DNA from: Bacillota bacterium
GTDB lineage: Bacteria; Bacillota; Clostridia; Peptostreptococcales; Anaerovoracaceae
Length of the DNA: 64,000 nt
Assembly (NCBI GenBank): GCA_017431785.1
Contig: JAFRKJ010000071.1
Coordinates: forward strand, 124,001 to 188,000
Reading direction: 5' to 3'
Shown: positions 33,701 through 41,367 of the stretch, in pieces
How positions within the stretch are numbered: position 1 is the first letter of the stretch
How the letters are laid out: each line of letters opens with the position of its first letter
Translations under genes and position numbers: made by a program
Notes under the pieces: model-generated
Databases searched by the model: none
What the model saw: the letters and a program-made list of their open reading frames with translations, nothing else
Told to the model about the DNA's origin: nothing

Positions 33701-34321
33701 GACCGGGGTGAATGTATCAAATCCTGTGATCCAGATGACAGATTTCCTGATCATCTCGGACTCCTCCATCAGTTTGCCGTAGAATCTGATGTAGTCCTCT
33801 GAGTCTGTAAATCTGTCCAGAATGGAATCTTCGTAGGCTTTGTAAATCGTATTGATATCCGAGAGCTTCAGCTGCAGGTAGCTGTCCGTCTCTCCTGCCG
33901 CCTGTTCGATATCTGATGCAGACACGCCATACCGCTTCATCTCGGAGATGAGCTGGTTGGTGTTTGAAACGAAGGTGCTCTTGCCCTTCATGGTTTTGTA
34001 CACACTCAGCTCCCCGTCGTCCGCAAGTCTGTCGATCAGAACGGACAACAGCATCTGACGTCCGTATTTGTCGATGAGTTCCGGTTCTCTGCTGCCGGTT
34101 TCACTGATGACCTTGTGCCCGAGAGAAGAAAAATCGGCCACCATAAGATCGAGCAACGCACTGCGCCCATCCTTGCCTTGGAAGTAATCCAGGGCGTCAC
34201 GTTCCATCTGGAGAGACGCCTGGTCCGGGACAATGATGATCGTCTGCTCGTCCGGATCAATGTGGTTGAATATGAACTTTTCCTTGTCGCAGGCTTCACC
34301 TGCATAGTATATGTTCAGCAT
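30791..34321 (-). CDS. AddB-like helicase-exonuclease subunit (PD-(D/E)XK, iron-sulfur)
   Basis: A 1176-residue relative of AddB, which with AddA resects double-strand breaks. The C-terminal nuclease motif is IRVIDYKTGSD. The 4Fe-4S cysteines are YSSCPFRYFIEKG and the late CTYCSYKSIC. Helicase-like motifs include IIIVPDQASLQMERDAL and VLIVTAANEGVLPMSSGDSG. The N-terminal Walker A of AddB (GxxGxGK) is degenerate here: YYAGEACDKEKF. No addA gene follows; the next gene downstream is convergent. An Ala/Gly-rich insertion sits near residue 250. I start at MLNIYYAG because a good promoter ends six bases before it. Confidence 0.85.
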   Translation of the reverse strand: MLNIYYAGEACDKEKFIFNHIDPDEQTIIIVPDQASLQMERDALDYFQGKDGRSALLDLMVADFSSLGHKVISETGSREPELIDKYGRQMLLSVLIDRLADDGELSVYKTMKGKSTFVSNTNQLISEMKRYGVSASDIEQAAGETDSYLQLKLSDINTIYKAYEDSILDRFTDSEDYIRFYGKLMEESEMIRKSVIWITGFDTFTPVNMEVIQRLLAAAREVNVVMTWEDAAGATGAAAAGAAGASGAAPQDARVLTTGGGEGLFSLTGMVINSLTNTADAAGVPWKKEPIAGTPEYAAALRRESIWNDNPAENITLVKASNIYAEADRAAACITQLVRDQGYRYKDIAVICNDMDVRGGVLLRTFERWGIPAFADRKRKVLHQPVVRFLLSFLDVISDGFSGSAVMEMVSAGLMGFSRRDEELLNNYVNEAKIRGNKWKQAFTWTGKGSFGGGRYDEDLERLNEMRNYIVSVVEEARNEIGRRNTAEEKIRGVTRFLEEKFNILERIQELITRQKELGLTEGAAEAAQSWNMICGIFTQVIRVIGEDTISNKQLKDILTEGLREMEIGLVPTSTDSVLLGTLQRTRISKCPVLIVTAANEGVLPMSSGDSGLLTERELERLEQLKYSIAKKDDVRRQEEQLAIYRMFSLPSDMLIVMCSMADQDGRSITPSSVFSVLADMDGVQVLGDLGKEEVTEKIASRKGSLAYMADAMQGFIENGRIDEAWLAAMNWYRTKDSDSVRKIQQGLDFDNRAERLEEDFADSLYFGDRDSINVSASRLEVYSSCPFRYFIEKGLRADEPDSYETSGKSRGDVFHMALQKLSSKLAEEAAAGHYAVTDPQSPWMTITEDECRNQIDQIIREETNSYREGVYLSDNEARLQLEQIISTCSDIAWAMIGQVRKSNVTRMYFEEPFGYGAARLKPIEIELESGRKAVLSGIIDRLDVMDVPPADGSDTDDSGTDGTDESADTAEPAEAIRVIDYKTGSDEINLDQIREGYKLQLMVYMNAAGTANSSAGEDLKPAGVFYFKIKDLDDNADSISGNKDLGDNIDDRIAKACRLEGIMVGDEQILKAMDGTIAPKETSRVLPLQQLASGELKTPKSGALLAPDEFDELCNITMDNVRSICRDIQSGRIDIAPKKEKSSSGGWTKTSCTYCSYKSICLFDTSFRNCRYKLV

Positions 34322-34327
34322 ACGTAA

Positions 34328-34370
34328 ATTATAACCCGCAGAAGGTGCCCTCTCAAGCACGTCCTGCGGG
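34328..34370 (-). promoter_or_regulatory. Promoter for a probably leaderless addB-like mRNA, with overlapping inverted repeat
   Basis: On the minus strand TTGAGA (34351-34356) and perfect TATAAT (34328-34333) are 17 bp apart. Only six bases separate TATAAT from the ATG, so transcription should start at or next to the start codon. An inverted repeat CCCGCAG/CTGCGGG (34335-34341, 34364-34370) with inner GTGC/GCAC brackets the -35 and could be an operator. Confidence 0.65.
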
Positions 34371-34411
34371 TGATTTCTTTTTTGATTATTGTTTTTGTTG
34401 TCTTTGCACCG

Positions 34412-35398
34412 TCATCGGTCTTCTCGGAAGTATGGCAGTCCGAGACTTTCCGGCGGCTGATGCTCACGCTTGCGTCTCATGCTGGTGATGATCAGTACGA
34501 TGATCGTTACAACGTACGGCAGCATCTTGTAGAGTTCCTTTGTAGCCATTCCCGCACCCGGAATGAACAGGTTCAGGATGTAGAGTCCGCCGAAGAGTAT
34601 GGATCCGAAGATCGCAATGTTCGGCTTCCACAGCGTGAAGATAACGAGGGCGATCGCCAGCCATCCTCTGTCACCGAAGGCGTCGTTTGACCATACACCG
34701 TTGGCGTAGTCCATAACGTAGAACAGTCCGCCGAGTCCTGCGATCATGCAGCCGATGCAGATCGCGAAGTACTTATATTTCGTAACATCGATTCCGGCAG
34801 CGTCCGCCGTCGCAGGGTTTTCACCTACTGCACGAAGCTGCAGTCCGATGCGGGTCTTCGTCAGGATGAACGCTGTGACGATTGCAATGGCAACTGCCAG
34901 GTATGTCATGAATCCATAGGAAAGGAAAATCTTTCCGAAGGCGCCGCAGTCATTTGCAAACGGCAGTGCTTTTCTGAAGCACTTGCTTGTAGCAGAAAGT
35001 GCGATGGACGGAACGGAGGCTCCAGTCAGCTTCATCAGTGATCCGCCGAAGAAGTTTCCGAATCCGATTCCGAAGGTGGTCATCGCCAGACCTACTACGT
35101 TCTGATTTGCTCTCAGCGATACGGTCATGAATGCGAAGAGCAGTCCCATGATCAGTGAGCCCGCGAGGCAAGCCAGGAATGGTATCAGGATCGCTATGAT
35201 CGGAACAACATGACCTCCGCAGCTCTGCTCGTAAATGAAGGAGCCGATGACGCCGCAGATCGCGCCGACATACATGACGCCCGGAATACCCAGGTTGAGG
35301 CTTCCTGCCTTCTCTGAAATTGTTTCGCCAGTACATCCGAAGAGGAGAGGCATTCCCTGCAGTATGGCTCTAGGAATAAAAGCAACTAGACTGAACAT
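34412..35398 (-). CDS. Nucleoside ABC transporter permease (NupQ/YufQ-like)
   Basis: One of two membrane subunits of a BmpA-type nucleoside importer, branched-chain-type permease fold with about nine helices. Typical motifs are TIPLLFGCTGETISEKAGSL-like (LLFGCTGETISEKAGSLNLG), VGLAMTTFGIGFGNFFGG and LRAVGENPATADAAGIDV, the loop that contacts the ATPase. The 328 residues match YufQ of Bacillus, part of the guanosine uptake system. Its start overlaps the stop of the other permease by one base. A 3' terminator is not obvious. Confidence 0.9.
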   Translation of the reverse strand: MFSLVAFIPRAILQGMPLLFGCTGETISEKAGSLNLGIPGVMYVGAICGVIGSFIYEQSCGGHVVPIIAILIPFLACLAGSLIMGLLFAFMTVSLRANQNVVGLAMTTFGIGFGNFFGGSLMKLTGASVPSIALSATSKCFRKALPFANDCGAFGKIFLSYGFMTYLAVAIAIVTAFILTKTRIGLQLRAVGENPATADAAGIDVTKYKYFAICIGCMIAGLGGLFYVMDYANGVWSNDAFGDRGWLAIALVIFTLWKPNIAIFGSILFGGLYILNLFIPGAGMATKELYKMLPYVVTIIVLIITSMRRKREHQPPESLGLPYFREDR

Positions 35399-36510
35399 TA
35401 TGCTTCCTCCTTTCCTGATGACTTTCTGAAGTGAAGTTTGTAGTTTATGAAGAACTCAACTCCTATGATGAAGAAGATGATGATTCCTGTCAGGATATCT
35501 CCGAAGGCTTCATTCAGTCCGAAGGACGTGGCGATTTCACTTGCGCCCTGTCCCATGAACACGATGAGCAAGCTGCACAGAATCATGACGATAACATTGA
35601 ACTGTGCCAGCCAGGATACCATGATGCCTGTGAATCCCATGCCTCCGGCGAGGGTCGTTGTAATGGTGTGGTCGGAACCGGATACGATCAGCCAGCCTGC
35701 GAATCCGCAGATGCCGCCGGAGAGGATCAGTGTACGGATAATAACTTTATCGACGCTGATACCTACGTAAGTGGCTGTTCTCTGGCTCTCACCTACGACT
35801 GAGATCTCATAGCCGTGCTTACTGTATTTCAGATAAACATGCATGCCTATGGTGACGATCACAACGAAGCCGACGACCAGCGCGTAGCTGTTGGACCCGA
35901 GATACGGCAGCCATCCTGCCTGCGTCGCCTGATTGATGATACCGACGTGACCGGATCCCTTCGGCATCTCCCATTTGATGATGAAGTAAGCGACCAGCTG
36001 GATTGCTACGTAGTTCATCATCAGGGTGAACAGTGTCTCGTTGGTTCCCCACTTCGCCTTGAAGACGGCCGGGATGAACGCCCAGATTCCGCCGACGACG
36101 ATCGCCGCGAAGAACATTACCAGGAGCAGCAGTCCGCTCGGAAGCTTGTCTCCCAGGTAAATCATGCAAAAGGCTGTCGCCCACGCTCCCATGAGAACCT
36201 GTCCTTCACCGCCCAGGTTCCAGAACTTCATTCTGTAGGCTGGCGTCAGGGCAATGGAAATCAGCAACAGGAGTGAAAGCTCTTTGAGTGTGACCCAAAT
36301 TTTCCTGCTCGTTCCGAATGCGCCCATGAACATGGTGGAATAGATGTCGAACGGATTCATGTGGACTACCAGCATGATGATGATTCCGTCGACAACCAGT
36401 GCCGCTATAATCGCAAGTGCTCGGTATGTCCAGCTGTGCTTTCTGTCCAGATCCGCACGTCTGGAGAGCTTGACGAGGGGCTCTTTGATATGTTTATGCT
36501 TCTCTTTCAT
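35398..36510 (-). CDS. Nucleoside ABC transporter permease (NupP/YufP-like)
   Basis: Second membrane subunit of the importer. After a basic N-terminus (KHKHIKEPLVKLSRRADL) there are about nine to ten helices. FWNLGGEGQVLMGAWATAF and VGESQRTATYVGISVDKVI are conserved, the latter being the ATPase-coupling loop. I start at MKEKHKHI, where GAGGAGG lies close upstream; the longer frame would be read from the end of the ATPase gene. The start then overlaps the ATPase stop by 17 bp. The product is 370 residues. Confidence 0.9.
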   Translation of the reverse strand: MKEKHKHIKEPLVKLSRRADLDRKHSWTYRALAIIAALVVDGIIIMLVVHMNPFDIYSTMFMGAFGTSRKIWVTLKELSLLLLISIALTPAYRMKFWNLGGEGQVLMGAWATAFCMIYLGDKLPSGLLLLVMFFAAIVVGGIWAFIPAVFKAKWGTNETLFTLMMNYVAIQLVAYFIIKWEMPKGSGHVGIINQATQAGWLPYLGSNSYALVVGFVVIVTIGMHVYLKYSKHGYEISVVGESQRTATYVGISVDKVIIRTLILSGGICGFAGWLIVSGSDHTITTTLAGGMGFTGIMVSWLAQFNVIVMILCSLLIVFMGQGASEIATSFGLNEAFGDILTGIIIFFIIGVEFFINYKLHFRKSSGKEEA

Positions 36511-38110
36511 TTCCCGCCTCCTCATCTTCATCGTTTTCAAGAAGTTTCGCGACATTGATCTTAGCAATGTGATCGCCGCTGTACTTGGTCATCATAACGC
36601 CAAGCTCTTCTTTTGTCGTCGTGCGTGCATCGACGATTCCGCTGACTTTGCCTTCGCACAGAACGAGAATTCTGTCGCAAAGTTCAACGAGAACGTCCAG
36701 GTCTTCTCCTACGTATACAACGCCGACGCCCTTTTGTTTTTCCTCGGAGAGGATGTTGTAAATCGTATACGAGGTATTGATATCCAATCCTCTGACTGCG
36801 TAAGCTGTCATAAGGACTCTCGGTGCCAGGGAGATTTCTCTTCCGACCAGCACCTTCTGAACATTTCCTCCGGACAGTTTTCTGACCGGTGTATAGATGT
36901 TCGGTGTGGAGACCTCGAGTCTGTCTTTGATTTCCTCTGCCAGTTCACGAGGTTCTTTCTCTCTTGTGAAGATTCCTCTGCCTTCGTTGTAGGAACGCAG
37001 AAGCATGTTTCCTACCATGCCCATGTTTCCGACGAGGCCCATGCCCAGTCTGTCTTCCGGTACAAAGGCAAGAGAGATTCCCAGGTTCTTGATGTCGTTT
37101 ACATCCTTGCCCAGGAGCTGGATCTCATCGTTGTTGTCGATGGCCCGGTACATGATGCTGCTTCCCGGTTCCGCCTTCTGAAGACCGGCGATGGCTTCGA
37201 GCAGTTCCTTCTGCCCGGCGCCTGCGATCCCGGCGATGCCGAGGATCTCGCCTGCTCTGATGTTGAAGGAAACATCATCAAGGGCCTTGATTCCGTATTT
37301 ATTTAAGCAAGTCAGATGCTCGATCCTGACGAGGTCTTTCACGTTTACAGGATCTGTTCTGTCTATGTTGAGTTCGACTTTTTTGCCCACCATCATCTCT
37401 GTGAGAGAGCTTTCTGTTGCATCCTTCGTTGCAACTTCACCGATGTACTCGCCTTTGCGCAGAACGGCGACTCTGTCGGACAGCTCCAGTACTTCCTGCA
37501 GCTTGTGGGTGATGATGACGATGGTCCTGCCGTGATCCTTCATGGCTCTGAGGACGAAGAACAGCTTCTCGGTTTCCTGCGGCGTGAGTACTGCCGTAGG
37601 CTCATCGAGAATGAGAATCTGCGCGCCTCTGTAAAGCACCTTGATGATCTCGACTGTCTGCTTCTCCGATACAGACATTTCATATATCTTCTTGTTCAGA
37701 TCGATTTCGAAGCCGTATCTGTCGACCGTTTCCTGAATGTCCTTCAGGATGGCCTTCTTGTCCAGCTTCATCTTGCCCTGCATGCCGAGGATGATGTTCT
37801 CAGCCGCGCTGAACACATCAACCAGCTTGAAGTGCTGATGGATCATTCCGATCTGATAATCAAAAGCATCCTGAGGGGATCTGATCACGGCTTCTTCGCC
37901 GTCGACAAAAATCTGTCCGCCGTCAGGAGCATAAATGCCTGCAAGCATATTCATAAGGGTCGTCTTACCGCTTCCGTTTTCGCCCAGAAGTGAGAGGATT
38001 TCCCCTTTATAAATATCCATGCTTACGTTGTTATTCGCTTTGATCGAACCGAATGTCTTGGTGACATTCCGCAGAGATATTGCTACTTCTCTGTTTTCAG
38101 GAGAGCTCAA
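36494..38110 (-). CDS. Nucleoside ABC transporter ATP-binding protein, duplicated NBD (NupO/YufO-like)
   Basis: A 538-residue ATPase with two nucleotide-binding domains. The first has Walker A LLGENGSGKTTLMN, signature MSVSEKQTVEIIK and Walker B ILILDEPTAVLTPQE. The second has AGIAGAGQKELLE in place of Walker A and signature LSGGNVQKVLVGRE. Its Walker B region reads PRVLMTAYAVRGLDINTS, lacking the usual acidic residue, as is common in this family, so only one site should hydrolyse ATP fully. It lies 85 bp after the lipoprotein gene, with an attenuating hairpin in between. Confidence 0.92.
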   Translation of the reverse strand: MSSPENREVAISLRNVTKTFGSIKANNNVSMDIYKGEILSLLGENGSGKTTLMNMLAGIYAPDGGQIFVDGEEAVIRSPQDAFDYQIGMIHQHFKLVDVFSAAENIILGMQGKMKLDKKAILKDIQETVDRYGFEIDLNKKIYEMSVSEKQTVEIIKVLYRGAQILILDEPTAVLTPQETEKLFFVLRAMKDHGRTIVIITHKLQEVLELSDRVAVLRKGEYIGEVATKDATESSLTEMMVGKKVELNIDRTDPVNVKDLVRIEHLTCLNKYGIKALDDVSFNIRAGEILGIAGIAGAGQKELLEAIAGLQKAEPGSSIMYRAIDNNDEIQLLGKDVNDIKNLGISLAFVPEDRLGMGLVGNMGMVGNMLLRSYNEGRGIFTREKEPRELAEEIKDRLEVSTPNIYTPVRKLSGGNVQKVLVGREISLAPRVLMTAYAVRGLDINTSYTIYNILSEEKQKGVGVVYVGEDLDVLVELCDRILVLCEGKVSGIVDARTTTKEELGVMMTKYSGDHIAKINVAKLLENDEDEEAGNEREA

Positions 38111-38150
38111 TGGCGCTCCTCCTTTCTGTTGTGTCTAAATAAGAAATCAG

Positions 38151-38172
38151 GAAAACCCCGGGTGTTCCGGGG
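38151..38172 (-). terminator. Intra-operon attenuator between the BMP lipoprotein and ATPase genes
   Basis: On the minus strand CCCCGG and CCGGGG pair around AACAC and are followed by TTTTCC. Such partial terminators often keep the binding protein more abundant than the membrane parts. Confidence 0.7.
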
Positions 38173-38195
38173 CTTTCCCATAGTATATTGATTGC

Positions 38196-39407
38196 TTAGA
38201 ATTTTGTATCGAGGAGCTCGATGCCGTCGATCTGAAGATCGAAGTAAGGAGCGGAACGGAACTTGGATTCCATGAATGCGCCGTCTTCGATAACGTTCGT
38301 GTCGCCCTTGAACTCAGGATCAGTATCTACGTCAGCGTCGTACTCTGTAACTTCCTTGCCATCAACTGTGAATGTGGAAGTGTCGAATACCTGCAGTGAT
38401 CCGTCGATCAGCTTAGCCTTTGCTTCTTCGATTGCTTCTGCAGTTCCTTCTGCAGCAACGTTTTCGTTGATCTCAGTGAGCTGTACGGAACCTGTCTCGA
38501 GGTCACCAGTCCAGTCAGCTTCGATTGCTTCGCCGTTCTGAGCAGCCTGGATTGCATATTTATAGTAAGGTACCCAGTCGATTCTGGATGAAACGATGAA
38601 TGTTTCAGGGCAGGACTCGATTGTGCTGCCGTTGTATGATACGTCAGGAACACCTGCGTTTTCGCATGCAGTTGGAGCTCCCATGGAGTCAGCATGCTGT
38701 GAAAGAAGTACGCAGCCGCCGTCGATCAGCTTCGTTGCACCCTCTTTTTCGAGAGTCTCGTCATACCATGAACCTGTGAATGTTACGTCCATTGTAGCGG
38801 ATTCGCAAACGGAACGTGCGCCCAGGAAGAAGGAAGTGTAGCCTGAAACTACTTCAGCGTATGTGAATGCGCCTACATAACCGATCTTAGCCTGGTCAGC
38901 AGTGATGTCGCCCTTTTCGATCATCTCGTTCAGCTTCATTCCTGCTGCGATACCAGCGAGGTAACGACCCTGATAGATGGATGCGAATGCATTGTGATAG
39001 TTGTCAAGGCCTTCCGTGTGAGCCTTAGTTCCTGTTGAGTGGCAGAACTGCACTTCAGGGAATTCCTTTGCTGCCTGAATCATGTAGTCTTCATGACCGA
39101 ATGAGTCAGCAAAGATGATGCCGCAGCCGGAGTCAACCAGCTCAGCAGCTGCATCGTAGCATTCCTGTCCTTCCGGAACGTTTGTCTTGATGATTGCTTC
39201 AACTCCCAGCTCTTCACATGCTGCGTTAGCCGCGTCGATGAAGTTCTTGTCATAAGTTGAGTTTTCATCATGCAGGCAGATGAATCCAGCCTTGAATGCT
39301 GCATCGCCTGAGCCTTCTTCACTGTCTGATCCGCCGCATCCTGTGAAAGTCAGGGTGAATGCAAAAACCATAGTGAGGGCAAGAACCAGTGATAATACTT
39401 TCTTCAT
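38196..39407 (-). CDS. BMP-family substrate-binding lipoprotein (BmpA/NupN-like)
   Basis: The extracellular binding protein of the nucleoside importer. A lipoprotein signal peptide ends at TFTGC, so the lipidated cysteine is C24. The mature protein follows with FKAGFICLHDENSTYDKNFI and GIIFADSFGHEDYMIQAAKE, typical of the BMP/PnrA family that binds purine nucleosides. I start at MKKVLSL, three bases after GAGGAGGAG-rich sequence. The longer frame back to 39476 runs through the riboswitch expression platform and is not plausible. Upstream lies a guanine riboswitch, supporting purine transport. The length is 403 residues. Confidence 0.92.
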   Translation of the reverse strand: MKKVLSLVLALTMVFAFTLTFTGCGGSDSEEGSGDAAFKAGFICLHDENSTYDKNFIDAANAACEELGVEAIIKTNVPEGQECYDAAAELVDSGCGIIFADSFGHEDYMIQAAKEFPEVQFCHSTGTKAHTEGLDNYHNAFASIYQGRYLAGIAAGMKLNEMIEKGDITADQAKIGYVGAFTYAEVVSGYTSFFLGARSVCESATMDVTFTGSWYDETLEKEGATKLIDGGCVLLSQHADSMGAPTACENAGVPDVSYNGSTIESCPETFIVSSRIDWVPYYKYAIQAAQNGEAIEADWTGDLETGSVQLTEINENVAAEGTAEAIEEAKAKLIDGSLQVFDTSTFTVDGKEVTEYDADVDTDPEFKGDTNVIEDGAFMESKFRSAPYFDLQIDGIELLDTKF

Positions 39408-39441
39408 TTTCTCCTCCTCGTAAAATGAATAAACCTTTGAG

Positions 39442-39470
39442 AAACAACAAAGACAGGTACAAGACCTGCC
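39442..39470 (-). terminator. Expression-platform terminator of the guanine riboswitch
   Basis: On the minus strand GGCAGGT and ACCTGTC pair (one G-U) around a 5-base loop, then TTTGTTGTTT. It sits 20 bases after the aptamer and before the bmpA ribosome site, so purine binding should favour termination. Confidence 0.7.
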
Positions 39471-39490
39471 CGCCAATTTCTACGTACTCC

Positions 39491-39555
39491 CCAATAGTCG
39501 TAACTCAGGCGTTACGGTAGAGACGCACTACACCATTTCTTCGTGCTTATATTGG
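39491..39555 (-). promoter_or_regulatory. Guanine-type purine riboswitch aptamer
   Basis: On the minus strand P1 is CCAATA/TATTGG. J1/2 is TAA. P2 (GCAC/GTGC with some mismatches) carries loop GAAATGG. J2/3 reads TCTCTACC, P3 is GTAAC/GTTAC with CC in its loop, and J3/1 is GACTAT. The C in GAC at the specificity position indicates guanine or hypoxanthine rather than adenine. U51 in J2/3 argues against the deoxyguanosine variant. It controls the bmpA-nupOPQ operon. Confidence 0.9.
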
Positions 39556-39884
39556 CATGTATTGAATTAGTATGGCTTGTGGAATGCAGTTTGCCTGTAC
39601 ACAACATATTGTGCTTTTTGAGCTGTTTCTCATGATGTGATTTCAGCTGTTTTGCAGTCCCTTAACCACAGTTTGAGTGTACCAATTCAGGGGTTCAGTG
39701 TCAATGAGTTTTACCCTCTGGAGGGCTCATTTAAAGGTCATTTTGTGCATATTTTTAAATACATTGCCAATGGTTTCCAAATCGTTACAACACTTTCCAA
39801 ATCATGCAAATCATTTCCAAAATAGGGGTAATTTACATCGGTGTCAAAGTCGCCGTAAAATGCAGAAAATGCCTGTCGGCATCC
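39556..39884. other. Non-coding gap between the riboswitch and the apt-like promoter
   Basis: No convincing ORF. The left end must hold the minus-strand promoter of the bmp operon, but I see no clear -35/-10 pair. TGTACACAAC...GTTGTGTACA-like symmetry near 39597 is incomplete. The remainder is AT-rich with three TTTCCAAATC-like words (39775-39815) and nothing I can name. Confidence 0.3.
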
Positions 39885-39913
39885 TTGCAAGTTGCGCGCT
39901 GCAGGGGTAAAAT
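39885..39913 (+). promoter_or_regulatory. Promoter of the phosphoribosyltransferase gene
   Basis: TTGCAA (39885-39890) and TAAAAT (39908-39913) are separated by exactly 17 bp. Transcription from here would place the 25-bp repeats in the leader. Confidence 0.5.
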
Positions 39914-39925
39914 GAGTCATGTGTT

Positions 39926-39990
39926 AATGCTTTTGCATGAAGCAGATGCTGATGCTTTTGTATGAAGCAGGTATTGATGCTTTTGTATAT
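39926..39990 (+). repeat. Tandem 25-bp repeats (2.6 copies) in the leader of the phosphoribosyltransferase gene
   Basis: ATGCTTTTG recurs at 39927, 39952 and 39977, an exact 25-bp period. The first two copies continue YATGAAGCAG. Each full unit can fold as TGCTT-TTGYATG-AAGCA. The third copy is cut short by the ribosome site. The 15-base core TGCTTTTGCATGAAG also occurs at 20125-20139, upstream of the nuclease-like gene. Confidence 0.75.
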
Positions 39991-40001
39991 GGAGGTCAAT
40001 G

Positions 40002-40553
40002 ATGAATTACGAAGTAGATATCGCCGGATACAAGAAATCGCTCAAACTGTTCAAGGTCTCAGACGACCTGCAGATCGCAGCTTTTATTCTCTACGGAGAC
40101 GTGGCAGTCACGCAGCATGCTGCTAAAGAACTGCTCGCGCGCGCTCCTGAATTTGACATCATGCTGACATCAGCATCAAAGAGCATTCCGCTCATCTATG
40201 AGATGGCGCGTCAGGCGGGAATGAACGATTACATCGTTGCGCTGAAATCCCAGAAAGTTTACATGGGCGAACCGCTCAGCGCGGACGTGAATTCCATCAC
40301 GACATTCCAGCGTCAGAAGATATATATCGGTGAGGATGATGTCGAGAAAATGCGCGGCAAACGCGTGCTGATCGTAGACGATGTCATCAGTACCGGCCAG
40401 TCTCTCGCCGCTCTTGAGAAAATTGCGGAAGGCGCCGGCGGAAACATCGTCGGCAAGATGGCTGTCCTGGCGGAAGGCGATGCTTACGACAGAACCGACA
40501 TTACAGTGCTCGGCAAACTGCCGCTGTTCGACGCCGAAGGAAACGTGCTGTAA
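40002..40553 (+). CDS. Phosphoribosyltransferase, adenine PRT-like
   Basis: A type I phosphoribosyltransferase of 183 residues. The PRPP loop is RVLIVDDVISTGQSLAALEK, close to that of Apt and PurR-type proteins. The N-terminus (VDIAGYKKSLKLFKVSDDLQ) and MLTSASKSIPLIYEMARQAG resemble clostridial Apt-like proteins rather than Hpt or PyrR. Adenine salvage is the best guess; base specificity is uncertain. There are two adjacent ATGs; the second has GGAGG at six bases, the first at only three. It lies opposite the purine-sensing nucleoside uptake operon. Its stop codon abuts the stop of the convergent HAD gene. Confidence 0.78.
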   Translation: MNYEVDIAGYKKSLKLFKVSDDLQIAAFILYGDVAVTQHAAKELLARAPEFDIMLTSASKSIPLIYEMARQAGMNDYIVALKSQKVYMGEPLSADVNSITTFQRQKIYIGEDDVEKMRGKRVLIVDDVISTGQSLAALEKIAEGAGGNIVGKMAVLAEGDAYDRTDITVLGKLPLFDAEGNVL

Positions 40554-41201
40554 TTAGATGATCTCCAGCAGATCCGCTGGCTTATGAATAATGAAATCAG
40601 GGGCTTCGCCAGGTGCGAAGTCCTCTTTTGTTTTGCCGGCGAGGGTTGCGCTCCAGCCTACGAGCACACATGGTACGCCCGCGTTATGAGCGCAGAGAAT
40701 ATCGAGGCGCGAGTCACCTACCATAATGGAAGTCTCAGGTTTTGAATCTAATCTCGCCATCGTATTCAGAACGATATCCGGAGCCGGCTTTCCATTTTCG
40801 GCATCTTCCACCGCGACAACCGTATCGAAGTACTGTCCCAGATCGTACTTTTCAAGTCCCTGATTCAAAGTGAACCGCAGGCGGGATGATGCGATGGCGG
40901 TCTTGTAACCGCGGGCTTTGACTTCCTGCAGCATTTCAGTGATGCCCGGGAACAGCTTGATCATGTCGAGAAACCGTTCTCTGTGCCAGTCGCGGTAAAT
41001 CTTGACAGATTCCTCTACGCTGACCTCCGGGAAAGATGTCTCCATGCTGTACTCGAGGGGCTCTCCGAACGTTGAGAGAATGTAGTCAAGGTCGCCCTCT
41101 TCCCCTCTTAAGGTTTTATATACATGCTGCCACGAACCGATGATGACATCGTTCGTATCCATGATGGTTCCATCAAAATCAAATATTACTGTGTCGATCA
41201 T
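40554..41201 (-). CDS. HAD-family phosphatase (PpaX/Gph-like)
   Basis: A haloacid-dehalogenase phosphatase of 215 residues, similar to pyrophosphatase PpaX or phosphoglycolate phosphatase. Motif I is IFDFDGTIMDTND, motif II is AIASSRLR, and motif III/IV is PDIVLNTMARL followed by IMVGDSRLDI. The helical cap lies between residues 15 and 80. I start at MIDTVIFDFDG with GGAGG seven bases upstream; the longer frame to 41243 is unsupported. Its stop is directly adjacent to that of the convergent phosphoribosyltransferase gene, with no terminator between. The substrate is not predictable from sequence. Confidence 0.85.
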   Translation of the reverse strand: MIDTVIFDFDGTIMDTNDVIIGSWQHVYKTLRGEEGDLDYILSTFGEPLEYSMETSFPEVSVEESVKIYRDWHRERFLDMIKLFPGITEMLQEVKARGYKTAIASSRLRFTLNQGLEKYDLGQYFDTVVAVEDAENGKPAPDIVLNTMARLDSKPETSIMVGDSRLDILCAHNAGVPCVLVGWSATLAGKTKEDFAPGEAPDFIIHKPADLLEII

Positions 41202-41245
41202 TTCGTTTCCTCCGTGTCTCATTATAGCACGAAATAAATGCAACG

Positions 41246-41282
41246 AAAAACCCGGCGATAAAGGGTGCGCGCCGGGTTTTTC
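41246..41282 (-). terminator. Terminator downstream of the oadB-like gene
   Basis: AAAAACCCGGCG and CGCCGGGTTTTT form a strong stem with a 12-base loop and T-runs on both sides, so it works on either strand. A second AT-rich hairpin (41294-41332) lies between it and the oadB-like stop. Confidence 0.8.
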
Positions 41283-41367
41283 TAGTGTATAAAAATGATT
41301 TTAGAGATTTTCTCTCTTAAGATTTCTAAATCATATCTGCCGTGTGCAGAATCAAATCCGCCGGGGA

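Noticed and set aside
39926-39990. CRISPR array
   Set aside because: The 25-bp units are contiguous with no spacers and no cas gene is present.
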